In this document: in pieces, positions 1 through 7,907 of the stretch | Numbering within the stretch: the stretch's first letter is position 1 | Layout: each line of letters begins with the position of its first letter | NCBI RefSeq assembly: GCF_041008525.1 | Contig: NZ_JBFLUG010000030.1 | Location: 1 to 64,000, forward strand | Source of the DNA: Parafrankia sp041008525 | GTDB taxonomy: Bacteria > Actinomycetota > Actinomycetes > Frankiales > Frankiaceae | Direction: 5' to 3' | Length of the DNA stretch: 64,000 nt | Position numbers and translations under genes: made by a program | Notes under the pieces: generated by a model | What the model saw: the letters and a program-made list of their open reading frames with translations, nothing else | What the model was told of the DNA's origin: nothing | The model's database searches: none

Positions 1-756
1 GCGGGCCATCCGCAGTCGTTCCTGGTCGATGCGGCGCCGGGTCTCGTCCTCCTTCGCGCGGGCCGAGGCCAGCCGGCGCACGCGTAGCAGGGTGCCGAGG
101 ACTGTCGGGACGACCACCACGCACAGGACGCTGACAACGGCGGAGGCCAGGCCCCAGCCGCCGGAGACGTAGCCGCGGGCATACGCGACCACGGTGGCCA
201 GGACCAGCAGGACAGCGCCCGCTTTGGCGGCGCCCGCCGCCCTGCACTCCGGGGCGCGCAGGCCGACCGTGAAGGCCACCACGATCAGCGCGGCCCCCGG
301 CGGGCCGTGGGGGTAGCCGGTTGCGATGTAGGCGCCGAGGAGCAGGGCCTCGACGGCGAACAGCAGCAGGGAGAAGTGCCTGCGCAGCGGGAACAGGAAC
401 GTGGCGAGGCCGAGCAGCACGTAGGCCGTGCCGTCCAGCGGCCGGCTGGGTGGGACCTGCTCCCGCGCGGCGTGGCCTGACGCGCCGAGCATGATCGCGC
501 CGACCGCCGCCGTCGGCACGATGTCGGCCACGACCACCACCGCCACCCGGCGCGCCCGCGCTGACGGGATGCGGTCGATCAGCATGGTCACCGCGGACCG
601 CCGTGGCGCGGCGACCGCCGCGACCCCGTCGACGCCGCTCCACCGGCCGTGCGCACCGACGAGCCGGCCCAGCAGACCACTGATCCTGGCGCCGAAGCTG
701 GCCGGCCAGGTCCCCTTCACCGCCTTCACGGTAGACGTCGGGAACGGCGAAACCAT
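1..756 (-). CDS. Sensor histidine kinase, NarL/DesK-type, N-terminal part (runs off the window)
   Basis: The reading frame is open from 756 to the window edge. It encodes a hydrophobic sensor region with several membrane segments (about residues 70-185 from the 756 start), then a charged segment ending RIDQERLRMAR, which is the run-in to the dimerisation box (usually ERxRMARELHD) of HisKA_3 kinases. The catalytic part lies beyond position 1. Two in-frame ATG starts are possible, at 756 and 585; neither has a good Shine-Dalgarno, and the shorter form (MLIDRIPSARARR then a membrane helix) looks more like relatives. A LuxR-type response regulator would be expected next to it, outside the window. 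Confidence 0.75.
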   Translation of the reverse strand, partial: MVSPFPTSTVKAVKGTWPASFGARISGLLGRLVGAHGRWSGVDGVAAVAAPRRSAVTMLIDRIPSARARRVAVVVVADIVPTAAVGAIMLGASGHAAREQVPPSRPLDGTAYVLLGLATFLFPLRRHFSLLLFAVEALLLGAYIATGYPHGPPGAALIVVAFTVGLRAPECRAAGAAKAGAVLLVLATVVAYARGYVSGGWGLASAVVSVLCVVVVPTVLGTLLRVRRLASARAKEDETRRRIDQERLRMAR

Positions 757-855
757 CCGTCGAGGCGCGTATCCGTTACTACTCGCTCTGACGTATCGCT
801 CTGACCGGTCGCTGTGAGGTGGTCCCGTTGGCGCGTGGCCGGCGCGCCGGGCGGG

Positions 856-1743
856 CTAACGGCCTGCCGGGGCGCACCGTTCGAACCGCAGTCGCAGCCC
901 CTCGGGGGTTGCGACCGCGTCGGCGAGGCGGGTCCCGCGGGGGAAGGCCGGCAGGATGACCACCGGCTCGGCGAAGACCGCGGTGTCCGCGGGCGTCATC
1001 AGCTCCCCGGGCAGGCGCTGGTTCCCCAGGACGATCTCGTCGGGCAGCAGGGCGAGCCGGCCGTCCCGCACCAGGGGGATGCCGATGATCCGGATCGGCA
1101 ACGACCGGTTCCCCAGACCGATCTCCGTCCCGACGGACAGCCGCTCACCTCCGCCGTAGGTGATCTCCGTCCACCGGGTCCGGGGCGAGGGCGCGGTGTC
1201 CGAACCGGTTCCGAAGACCGGGCCGCAGGAGTCTCCGAACACCCCGGCATAGCCTCCGAACAGCGACATCAGCGCGTAGGCGGGGTCGTCCCAGGTGTTG
1301 CCCAGTGCGTCGCAGCCGCGCCGGAGCCGGCACAGCTCGCCGTAGGACGCGGTGGCACTGACGTCCAGCGGTGCCTGCCGCCCGGTCGCCGCGTGCAGCA
1401 GCGAGGGGAAGCCCGGCGGACGGACCCGCAGGGTTGTGCGCAGGGTTCCGAGCGGTCCGCTCACCGGGCGGCTCGTGCGGGCGGCGGTGAGGTTGGCGGT
1501 GAGGTTGGCGGCAAGCCGGTCCACCGCGGTGCCGGCGAGTGCGCCGCCGATCACGGCGAGCGCCGCGGCCGGTGACCTGCGGCCAGCCGGCCGTTCCGCC
1601 GTCCACCGACGGGTGGCCGCCCTGAGCCGGCCGACCGGTCCGAGCGGGCCGACCGGTCCGCGGGGGGTGTCCGGGTCACGGCCGATCTCTGGTGCGGGAA
1701 GGACAGTGGACGGGCGCGGTGGCCTGCTGGCTGGCGGCGGCAT
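856..1743 (-). CDS. LmeA-like (DUF2993) lipid-binding envelope protein
   Basis: Predicted protein of 295 residues. A basic, proline-rich N-terminus is followed by a hydrophobic anchor (about residues 56-75) and then a DUF2993-type domain: the start LAANLTANLTAA, the phrase RVRPPGFPSLLHAATG, and a C-terminal segment with PAFPRGTRLADAVATPEGL that matches the family ending with a strand after a proline-rich turn. LmeA of mycobacteria binds phosphoinositides and acts in lipomannan assembly at the outer face of the membrane; a similar lipid-binding role here is inference. The start at 1743 is chosen because GAGGAG lies 5 nt upstream; an in-frame ATG at 1848 gives only a low-complexity extension. 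Confidence 0.7.
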   Translation of the reverse strand: MPPPASRPPRPSTVLPAPEIGRDPDTPRGPVGPLGPVGRLRAATRRWTAERPAGRRSPAAALAVIGGALAGTAVDRLAANLTANLTAARTSRPVSGPLGTLRTTLRVRPPGFPSLLHAATGRQAPLDVSATASYGELCRLRRGCDALGNTWDDPAYALMSLFGGYAGVFGDSCGPVFGTGSDTAPSPRTRWTEITYGGGERLSVGTEIGLGNRSLPIRIIGIPLVRDGRLALLPDEIVLGNQRLPGELMTPADTAVFAEPVVILPAFPRGTRLADAVATPEGLRLRFERCAPAGR

Positions 1744-2013
1744 GGCAGCTCCTCGAGGTTCCGTGGCGGCAGCCAGGCGCTCGCGTCCGTCTGATCGTGC
1801 CCATCCCGGCGGTACCGGCGGCGGCCACCACTGCTGACCGCATGCCATCCGCCTGTGAGCTGGATACGAGACGACGATGAGCTACCTGTGTACCCCTGGT
1901 ACGTCGCGGAACCGTGCGAAACCTCACGCCGACAGGTGCTCCCCCGGGCATCCTCCGCCTGGCATCCCCCGAAGGGACACCGCCGCGTGGTGGGGCGCTC
2001 CAGCGCCCGGAGG

Positions 2014-2505
2014 TCAGCGGCAGCCGACGATGCAGGTGGGCACCGGCACGTGCGGCAGCCGCAGGTCCAGAACGGGCTCCTGGCTGCCGCGCGGGCGGGT
2101 GGGCCGGGTCTGCGGGTGCGTCCCGCCCGGCCGCCCGTCCCTCGATCCGGTTGTGCCGGGTCCGCTGCCACCCGAGCCGCTGCCGGCCGTCCCGGTGACG
2201 CCGAGGGCGGCGGTGCCGGTCTCGCCGGCAGTGGACGGCCGCGGGGTGGTGCGCTTGCCGCTGGGCTCGGTGCTGGCGGTCGGCGTGGCGCCCCCGCCGG
2301 TCGCCGGGGTGGACGATGTCGCGGACGGGCGGCAGTCCGCCTCGGCTCCGCTGCCGCCTGGCCCGCAGACCTCGGCGACCGGTGATGCCCCGCCGGAGCC
2401 CTTCTGCCCGAGCAGAACCGCTACCAGTAGCACGATCACGGCCAGAGCGCCGAGTGCGAGCTGAACTCTGGGGACTGGTCGCGCGGAGCCGCGATGTGTG
2501 CTCAA
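2014..2505 (-). CDS. Hypothetical membrane-anchored protein with long disordered tail
   Basis: The 163-residue product starts with a short basic stretch, has one hydrophobic helix at about residues 15-33 (VQLALGALAVIVLLVAVLLG), and then a long Ser/Thr/Gly/Pro-rich region ending with VPTCIVGCR. Four cysteines (CGPG, ADCR and two in the final residues) could form disulphides outside the cell. The start is a TTG with GGAG about 6 nt upstream. No family recognised. It follows the same strand as the LmeA-like gene downstream, about 270 nt away. Confidence 0.5.
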   Translation of the reverse strand: MSTHRGSARPVPRVQLALGALAVIVLLVAVLLGQKGSGGASPVAEVCGPGGSGAEADCRPSATSSTPATGGGATPTASTEPSGKRTTPRPSTAGETGTAALGVTGTAGSGSGGSGPGTTGSRDGRPGGTHPQTRPTRPRGSQEPVLDLRLPHVPVPTCIVGCR

Positions 2506-2723
2506 TCCGCTCCGTCCGTTCCGTGCGTGGCGGGCCTGGGTGCCGGCTGTTCCCGGTGCTCACACCGGGAACCCGACCGACGTACCACGGACACTACGGA
2601 CATCGCGCAACAGTTACGACACCAGCCCTGGCGGCCCTCGGTCTCCGTCGCGCCTGCCGCCGCGCATCTCCGGCGAAACGCCGGGCGGGGCGTGGGGTCG
2701 GGAGTGGCTCCGCGCGGGGTGTG

Positions 2724-3686
2724 TCAGCCGACGGGCACGGTGGCGGCCTGCTCCGGCCGGTTCGCTTCCCTGCGGGCCGCCCGGCGGGCCTCGGCAGCCT
2801 GCTGCTTCTCCTCCTGGCGGGTGGCGAGCGCGTCGAGCCCCGCCACGAACGAGATGATCTCCCCCTGGGCCTTGGCGGCCTCGCCGGTCAGGCCTTCCAG
2901 TTCGGCGATCTTCCAGTGCCGGAGGATCGGGGCTACGACGTCGTCATGGTGGGTCCGCAGGTTGTAGATGCCGGCCTGCGCGATGTAGCGGGCCTTGCGG
3001 CCGAAGTCGCGGATGCCGGTACCGGGCATCTCGAACGTGACCAGCTCGTCCCGGATGACCGGGACCAGGCGGTCCGGAGCCAGTTCCAGCGCCGCCGCGA
3101 CCAGGTTCCGGTAGAAGATCATGTGCAGGTTCTCGTCGGCAGCCACCCGGGCGAGCAGCTTCTCGGCGAACGGCTCGCCGGTGAAGCGGCCGGTGTTGCG
3201 GTGGCTGATCCGGGTCGCCAGTTCCTGGAACGACACATAGGTCATCGCCTCGAGCGGTGTCTTCGCCCCGGAGTCGTAGCCGCGCTGCATCTGGAGCATC
3301 CGGTCACGCTCGAGTGTCACCGGGTCGACCGCGCGGGTGACCAGGAGGTAGTCGCGCATCGCCATCGCGTGGCGGCCCTCCTCGGCGGTCCACCGGCCGA
3401 CCCAGGTGCCCCATGCGCCGTCACGGCCGAAGGCGACGGCGATCTCTCGGTGGTAGCTGGGCAGGTTGTCCTCGGTGAGCAGGTTGACCTCGAAAGCCAT
3501 CTGGGCCACTTCGGACAGCGCTGACTGCTCCGGTTCCCAGGGAGTCGCGTCGAAGTCGCGTCCCTGGCTCCATGGGACGTACTCGTGCGGCATCCACTCC
3601 GCGGCAATGCTGAGGTGCCGGTTCACGTTCGCCTCGGCGACGGGTTCAAGCTCGCGCAACAGGTCGATGTCCGTAGGTGATCCCAT
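2724..3686 (-). CDS. Acyl-ACP desaturase (FA_desaturase_2, DesA-like)
   Basis: Soluble di-iron desaturase of 320 residues that introduces a double bond into acyl chains carried on ACP, with electrons from a ferredoxin-type donor. The four-helix-bundle ligands are visible: E72, the pair E103-x-x-H106 (EEGRH), E155 in SFQELATRI, and E185-x-x-H188 (DENLH). Length fits DesA1/DesA2 of mycobacteria. The C-terminus ends in a charged Ala/Arg/Glu helix. Start ATG at 3686; a GTG seven codons earlier is possible. A perfect palindrome lies 67 bp upstream and is the likely operator. Stearoyl-ACP is the usual substrate of the family; chain specificity cannot be read here. Confidence 0.9.
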   Translation of the reverse strand: MGSPTDIDLLRELEPVAEANVNRHLSIAAEWMPHEYVPWSQGRDFDATPWEPEQSALSEVAQMAFEVNLLTEDNLPSYHREIAVAFGRDGAWGTWVGRWTAEEGRHAMAMRDYLLVTRAVDPVTLERDRMLQMQRGYDSGAKTPLEAMTYVSFQELATRISHRNTGRFTGEPFAEKLLARVAADENLHMIFYRNLVAAALELAPDRLVPVIRDELVTFEMPGTGIRDFGRKARYIAQAGIYNLRTHHDDVVAPILRHWKIAELEGLTGEAAKAQGEIISFVAGLDALATRQEEKQQAAEARRAARREANRPEQAATVPVG

Positions 3687-3752
3687 GGGTGAACTCTTGC
3701 ATCGCACCCTGATGGGTGGCCATGGCCGTGCGGTGTGGAATCCTAGGACAAT

Positions 3753-3771
3753 ACTGTTCCGAGGGAACAGT
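3753..3771. promoter_or_regulatory. Perfect inverted repeat upstream of the desaturase gene
   Basis: ACTGTTCCGAGGGAACAGT has two perfect 8-bp arms around a 3-bp centre. It sits between the divergently placed promoter region of the desaturase and the end of the thymidylate kinase gene, in a locally less GC-rich patch. Size and symmetry fit a TetR-family operator; desaturase genes are commonly controlled by such repressors, but no repressor gene is in the window. Confidence 0.55.
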
Positions 3772-3844
3772 TCTGCTCCGGATCCAGTGCTCGGCCAGGG
3801 AGCATCCCAGCGCTACGGGACAACTCCCGCGGCCGGGGTGCGTC

Positions 3845-4612
3845 TCAGCCGGCCACCGCGGGCCAGGCGGCGGCGTGAGGAACGCACAGCCCCAGTGGCG
3901 CCTCCGCCGGGCCGGGTGCATCCGGAGCGCCCGGTGTCTCCGGAGCGCCCGGCGCCTCCGGCGGGAGCCCGGCGCGCAGGTCACGCAGCGCTCCCAGGAC
4001 CGCCGCCGGGCCGGCCGTACGGTCGACGACCAGCCACGGGGCCACCCAGCCTGACCGCGCGAGCGTCCGGTACACCTCGGCGCAGCGTTCCTGCAGGCCG
4101 TCGTCGCTTTCGAAGGTGTCCAGCGCGCGGGACGTGTCGGCCGCGGCCCGGGTACGCGCGCCGGCCCGCGCCGTCTCCACCGGGACGTCCAGGAGAACCT
4201 GCAGGTCCGGTCGGGGCAGCCGCAGGTCGGCGAGTTCCAGCTCGGCGATCCAGGACAGGAACCCGGCCCGCTCGTCGGGGGGGAGCCGGGCCGCTCCGTA
4301 CGCGGCGTTCGAGGCCAGGTACCGGTCGACGATGAGGATGTCGTGCCCGGCGGCGCGGGCGGCCAGCTCGGGCAGCGCGTTCGCCCGGTCGAGTGCGAAC
4401 AGCAGCGCGGTGGCGCGGGCCGAGCCGGCCAGCCCGGCGAGCCGCTCGTCGCCGTCGAGCATCGCGCGGACGGCGGTGCCCAGCGGCCCGGACGCATAGC
4501 GCGGGAACGAGAACGTGCCCACCGACCGGCCCTGGGCGGTGAGGTCCTGGACGAGGCGCGACGTCAGGGTGTGCTTTCCGGCGCCGTCGACGCCTTCGAT
4601 GGCCACGAGCAT
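3845..4612 (-). CDS. tmk: Thymidylate kinase
   Basis: dTMP kinase makes dTDP from dTMP with ATP, the committed step to dTTP. The 255-residue frame shows the P-loop EGVDGAGKHTL at residues 5-15, the DR(Y) motif IVDRYLASNAAYGAAR that binds the sugar-phosphate and base, and a lid-like Arg-rich segment (ARAGARTRAAAD). The C-terminal 45 residues are a Pro/Ala/Gly-rich tail (repeats of PEAPGAPETPGAPDAP) absent from most Tmk proteins. Start ATG at 4612 is chosen because homologues begin with M-(L/I)-(V/I)-AIEGVDG; a GTG at 4654 would add 14 residues. Confidence 0.88.
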   Translation of the reverse strand: MLVAIEGVDGAGKHTLTSRLVQDLTAQGRSVGTFSFPRYASGPLGTAVRAMLDGDERLAGLAGSARATALLFALDRANALPELAARAAGHDILIVDRYLASNAAYGAARLPPDERAGFLSWIAELELADLRLPRPDLQVLLDVPVETARAGARTRAAADTSRALDTFESDDGLQERCAEVYRTLARSGWVAPWLVVDRTAGPAAVLGALRDLRAGLPPEAPGAPETPGAPDAPGPAEAPLGLCVPHAAAWPAVAG

Positions 4613-4682
4613 CGCGCTGTGCTGCTGTTGGTTGTTTCTGGCGGCGGCTGGCACGGCAGCAGCCTAGTGCCGGGCACCGCGC

Positions 4683-5909
4683 TCAGTGGAGGGAATCCCG
4701 GGCGCGCGAGGTGGTGACGGCTGTCGTCTCGCGGCCCGGCTCGCTCAGGCGGTAGATCCGCCGGGCATTGCCGGCGCCGATGAGGTCGGCGACCCGGGCG
4801 GCGTCGGTCTCCGTCCAGTCGCCGTCCGCGATGCCCTCGCCGAGCACGGCGGACAGCGCGCGCCGGAACAGCAGCGCGCCGAGCAGGTACAGCTCGCCGA
4901 GCCCGAACGCGTCGGACGAGAAGAGGAACCTGCTGAACGGGACCAGTTCCAGCGCCTCGCCGAGCACCGCCGTGGCCCGCCGGCCGACGTTCTGCACCGC
5001 CAGCCCGACATCCATGTGCACGGTGGGGAGGAGCTGCGCGAGGTAGCCGGCCTCCCGGTGGTAGGGGTAGCAGTGCAGAAGCAGGATGGGCACGCCGGTC
5101 GGCGCCAGGGTGCGCAGCAGGCCGGTGAGCAGCAGTGGATTGCACCGCTGGAGGTCGAGGTCCGCGTCGCCGTAGCCGACGTGGATCTGGATGGGCAGGC
5201 CGGCGTCTGCGCCGGTCCAGATGAGGAAGGCGTGCAGCAGCGGGCTCGCCAGCCGGATGGGCGCGCCGCGGCGGATCATGGCGAGCCATTCGCGGGCCGC
5301 GGCGGTGACCTCGCGGTCGGTCGGCCGGGTGGCGGGCAGCGCGAGGCCGACGCGATAGGCGGCGACGGACTTGAGGCCCACGGTCGTCGGGCCCGCTCCG
5401 GCCAGCCGCTCGCGGATGGTGTCCGCGAAGTGGGTGACCCCGAGCTGGCCGGTCACGATGTCGACGGCGAGGGACTCGGCGAGCCGTTCGAGGCGCAGGA
5501 TGTCGTGACCCGTCCCGCCGCCGGTGGTGCCGAGTTCGCTCGCGGACATGAGCGGTTCGGGCAGGTAGCCGGCGTCGACGCAGAACGCGCTGATGCCGGC
5601 GGCGCGCAGGAACCGTCGGTTGACCTCGTCGACGCCGAGCTCGCGGCGACGGGCGAGGTACTCCTCGGGTCCGCTCAGCGGTGGCAGGTCGAGGACGGGA
5701 GCGCACCAGCGCCGCACCGCGAACCCGATGTTGCTGTCGAACAGGGTCGTCCCCGCCGGTGTCGGCGCGTCGGACTCGGTGAGCATCCGCTCGAAGCCCG
5801 CCCGGTCGAGGTCGCGGGTGAGCAGCCCGTGGCAGTGATGGTCCACGAGGCGGAGGCTCTCCACACAGGGCAGCACCACATGATCGTGCCCGCTCCACGG
5901 CGTCGGCAT
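4683..5909 (-). CDS. Amidohydrolase-2 family metal-dependent hydrolase (FluG N-domain-like)
   Basis: TIM-barrel hydrolase of 408 residues. The first strand carries DHHCH (metal ligands H25 and H27), later strands IHVGYGDADL, LLLHCYPYH and FLFSSDAFG contribute the further His and Asp ligands. It is the family found at the N-terminus of fungal FluG and next to glutamine-synthetase-like genes in bacteria. The gene is transcribed divergently from the glutamine-synthetase-like gene at 6210, with a 300-bp shared promoter region, suggesting that the two act on one amide or gamma-glutamyl substrate: the synthetase forming the bond and the hydrolase a related carboxylate or amide. The substrate is unknown. 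A GGAGG lies about 12 nt before the ATG. Confidence 0.8.
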   Translation of the reverse strand: MPTPWSGHDHVVLPCVESLRLVDHHCHGLLTRDLDRAGFERMLTESDAPTPAGTTLFDSNIGFAVRRWCAPVLDLPPLSGPEEYLARRRELGVDEVNRRFLRAAGISAFCVDAGYLPEPLMSASELGTTGGGTGHDILRLERLAESLAVDIVTGQLGVTHFADTIRERLAGAGPTTVGLKSVAAYRVGLALPATRPTDREVTAAAREWLAMIRRGAPIRLASPLLHAFLIWTGADAGLPIQIHVGYGDADLDLQRCNPLLLTGLLRTLAPTGVPILLLHCYPYHREAGYLAQLLPTVHMDVGLAVQNVGRRATAVLGEALELVPFSRFLFSSDAFGLGELYLLGALLFRRALSAVLGEGIADGDWTETDAARVADLIGAGNARRIYRLSEPGRETTAVTTSRARDSLH

Positions 5910-6209
5910 GCCTGTCGTCGCACCTCCATCACTTTCCGTGACCAGGGTTGGGCGTCCGCCGCGCGCCGCGCCGCACGCCCAACCTGTGGATAACTTGTGG
6001 ATGGTGGGGGCATTCCTGGGGACAACGGTCGCCGGGATCCCGATATGACCCTGCTCATAGCGGCTTTGCGGCACATCCCCCTGTGGATGAACGTGCCGTG
6101 TTTTTGGACGGCTCGCGCGAAAGGGCGGCGCTCGGAGTCTCGGCGTCGGCAGCGGGGAATCCCGCCGGCCTCGGCTTTCTGTGACAGACAGGTGACGGAA
6201 GGTGCTGTC
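5910..6209. promoter_or_regulatory. Divergent promoter region with three TGTGGA motifs resembling DnaA boxes
   Basis: This 300-bp stretch has no gene. It holds TGTGGATAA at 5985-5993 (identical to the complement of the TTATCCACA DnaA box), TGTGGATGG at 5996-6004 and TGTGGATGA at 6082-6090. The G+C content is lower than in the neighbours. A Shine-Dalgarno-like GGAAGG precedes the ATG at 6210. The boxes may be a real DnaA or regulator site, or chance. Confidence 0.4.
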
Positions 6210-7628
6210 ATGATCGAAGGCATGCTGACCGAGGACGCCGGGGCCGAGCACGCCGGGGCCGGGGATGCCGGGGCCGGACTGGCGGCGCGCGGAGTCGTCG
6301 CGGTCGCCCTCACCTGGGTCGACAACGCCGGGCTGACCCGGGTGAAAGGCGTGCCACCGGGACGTCTGTCTCGCGCGGCGACCCACGGGGTCGGCGCCTC
6401 GCCCTCGTTCGACACGTTCCTGGTCGACGACAGCTCGATCATGGCCCGGTACGCGGGTGGACCCGTCGGGGACCTGCGCCTGCGGCCCGACCTGACCCGC
6501 CTCACCCGGCTGCACGCCCAGCCGGGCTGGGCCTGGGCCCCGGCCGACCGCTACGCGCTCACCGGCCGCCCGCATCCCCAGGACGCCCGCGCCTTCGCCC
6601 GTGCCCAGGTCGAGCGGCTGGGGCGCCGTGGCCTGCACGCCCTCGCCGGGTTCGAGATCGAGTGGACGGTGTCGTCGGCCGGGAGTGACGACTTCACCGC
6701 GGCCTGCTCGGGGCCCGCATACGGGATGGTCAGGGTCGTCGAACTGTCCGACTACCTGCGTGACCTGGTGGAGGCGCTGACCGCCCAGGGAGTCGAGCTG
6801 CTGCAGATCCATCCCGAGTACGCGGCCGGGCAGTTCGAGGTGTCGGTCGCGCCGGAGGACCCGGTCGGTGCGGCGGACACGTCCGTCCTGGTCCGGCAGA
6901 CGGTGCGCGGTGTCGCGGCGCGGCACGGGCTGCGGGTCTCGTTCGCGCCCCAGGTCCTCGCCGGCAGTGTGGGCAACGGCGGCCACCTGCACCTCAGCCT
7001 GCACGGCGGCGTGCCCGGCGGTGGGTCTGGCAGTGCGCCCGGCGGCGGGCCGCTGATGGCGGGCGGGTCGGGGCCGTGCGGCCTGACGGCCGAGGGGGAG
7101 GCCTTCGTCGGCGGGGTGCTGCGGCACCTCCCGGCGCTGATGGCGCTCGGCGCGCCGAGTGTCACCTCCTACCTGCGGCTCGTGCCCTCGAACTGGGCCG
7201 GGGCATACGCCTGCTGGGGGCTCGAGAACCGGGAGGCGGCGATCCGGATGATCACAGGTGCGGCGGGTGAGTCCGGTGCGGCGAACGTCGAGGTGAAGTG
7301 CTTCGATCTCGCCGCCAATCCGTACCTGCTGGTCGGCGGGGTGCTTGCCGCCGGTATCGACGGCCTCACCGCGGCGGCGACACTGCCGGAGCCGTTCGAC
7401 GGTGATCCGGCCTCCTGCACCGAAGCGGAGCTGGCTCGCCTGGGCGTCCGCCGTCTTCCGGTCGACCTCGGGGAGGCCGTGGCCGCCTTCGAGGCTGACG
7501 AGGTCCTGCGCGCCGCCCTCGGCGCCGAACTGCACGACACGATCGGCGCGGTACGCCGGGGCGAGATCGAGCTGTTCGCCGGCCTGGACCCGGGTGTGGT
7601 CGTCGACCGGGTCAGGTGGCTCTACTGA
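6210..7628 (+). CDS. Glutamine synthetase family protein (GlnA4/FluG C-domain type)
   Basis: 472-residue ligase of the type I glutamine synthetase fold. The N-terminal beta-grasp has TWVDNAGLTRVKGVP; the catalytic domain has FEIEWTV (metal-binding glutamates), HPEYAAGQFEVSV, the nucleotide/metal motif GNGGHLHLSL and the substrate-binding ENREAAIR. These proteins join glutamate to an amine using ATP; divergent members make gamma-glutamyl polyamines or ethanolamide rather than glutamine, which is likely here given the partner amidohydrolase. No adenylylation-site tyrosine loop is recognisable. Start ATG 6210 with GGAAGG about 8 nt upstream; an open frame further upstream has no family similarity. 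Confidence 0.85.
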   Translation: MIEGMLTEDAGAEHAGAGDAGAGLAARGVVAVALTWVDNAGLTRVKGVPPGRLSRAATHGVGASPSFDTFLVDDSSIMARYAGGPVGDLRLRPDLTRLTRLHAQPGWAWAPADRYALTGRPHPQDARAFARAQVERLGRRGLHALAGFEIEWTVSSAGSDDFTAACSGPAYGMVRVVELSDYLRDLVEALTAQGVELLQIHPEYAAGQFEVSVAPEDPVGAADTSVLVRQTVRGVAARHGLRVSFAPQVLAGSVGNGGHLHLSLHGGVPGGGSGSAPGGGPLMAGGSGPCGLTAEGEAFVGGVLRHLPALMALGAPSVTSYLRLVPSNWAGAYACWGLENREAAIRMITGAAGESGAANVEVKCFDLAANPYLLVGGVLAAGIDGLTAAATLPEPFDGDPASCTEAELARLGVRRLPVDLGEAVAAFEADEVLRAALGAELHDTIGAVRRGEIELFAGLDPGVVVDRVRWLY

Positions 7629-7659
7629 CCGGTGTTACTGGACTGACCGGTGTTACTGG
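7624..7659 (+). repeat. Two tandem 18-bp repeats overlapping the stop of the GS-like gene
   Basis: The unit ACTGACCGGTGTTACTGG occurs twice head to tail; the TGA stop of the upstream gene lies in the first unit. A second, imperfect repeat (CGGGTACGGAGCG, twice) follows at about 7661-7697. Together they fill the gap before the pyruvate carboxylase gene. Confidence 0.8.
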
Positions 7660-7907
7660 CCGGGTACGGAGCGTGTTACAGGTCGGGTACGGAGCGCCGT
7701 GCGGACGCGGCACCGTCGTTGTTGTTGGGTTGTGGCGTCTTCGTGCTTGCGCGGGGTAACACACCGGGACCGGGAGTGGGGGCATCCCGGGCACCGCAAC
7801 GCAATATGTGTCACCAATCTTGGCGCACGGCGACGAAACCGTCGAAACTTGGCGGACTCCCTGGTCCGTGCGGGACGTTCCGGGGCCACTGGCGTGAGGA
7901 GCTGCGC

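Noticed and set aside
5997..6209. N-terminal extension of the GS-like protein
   Set aside because: The added 71 residues have no family similarity and cover DnaA-box-like promoter sequence; the ATG at 6210 has a good ribosome site.
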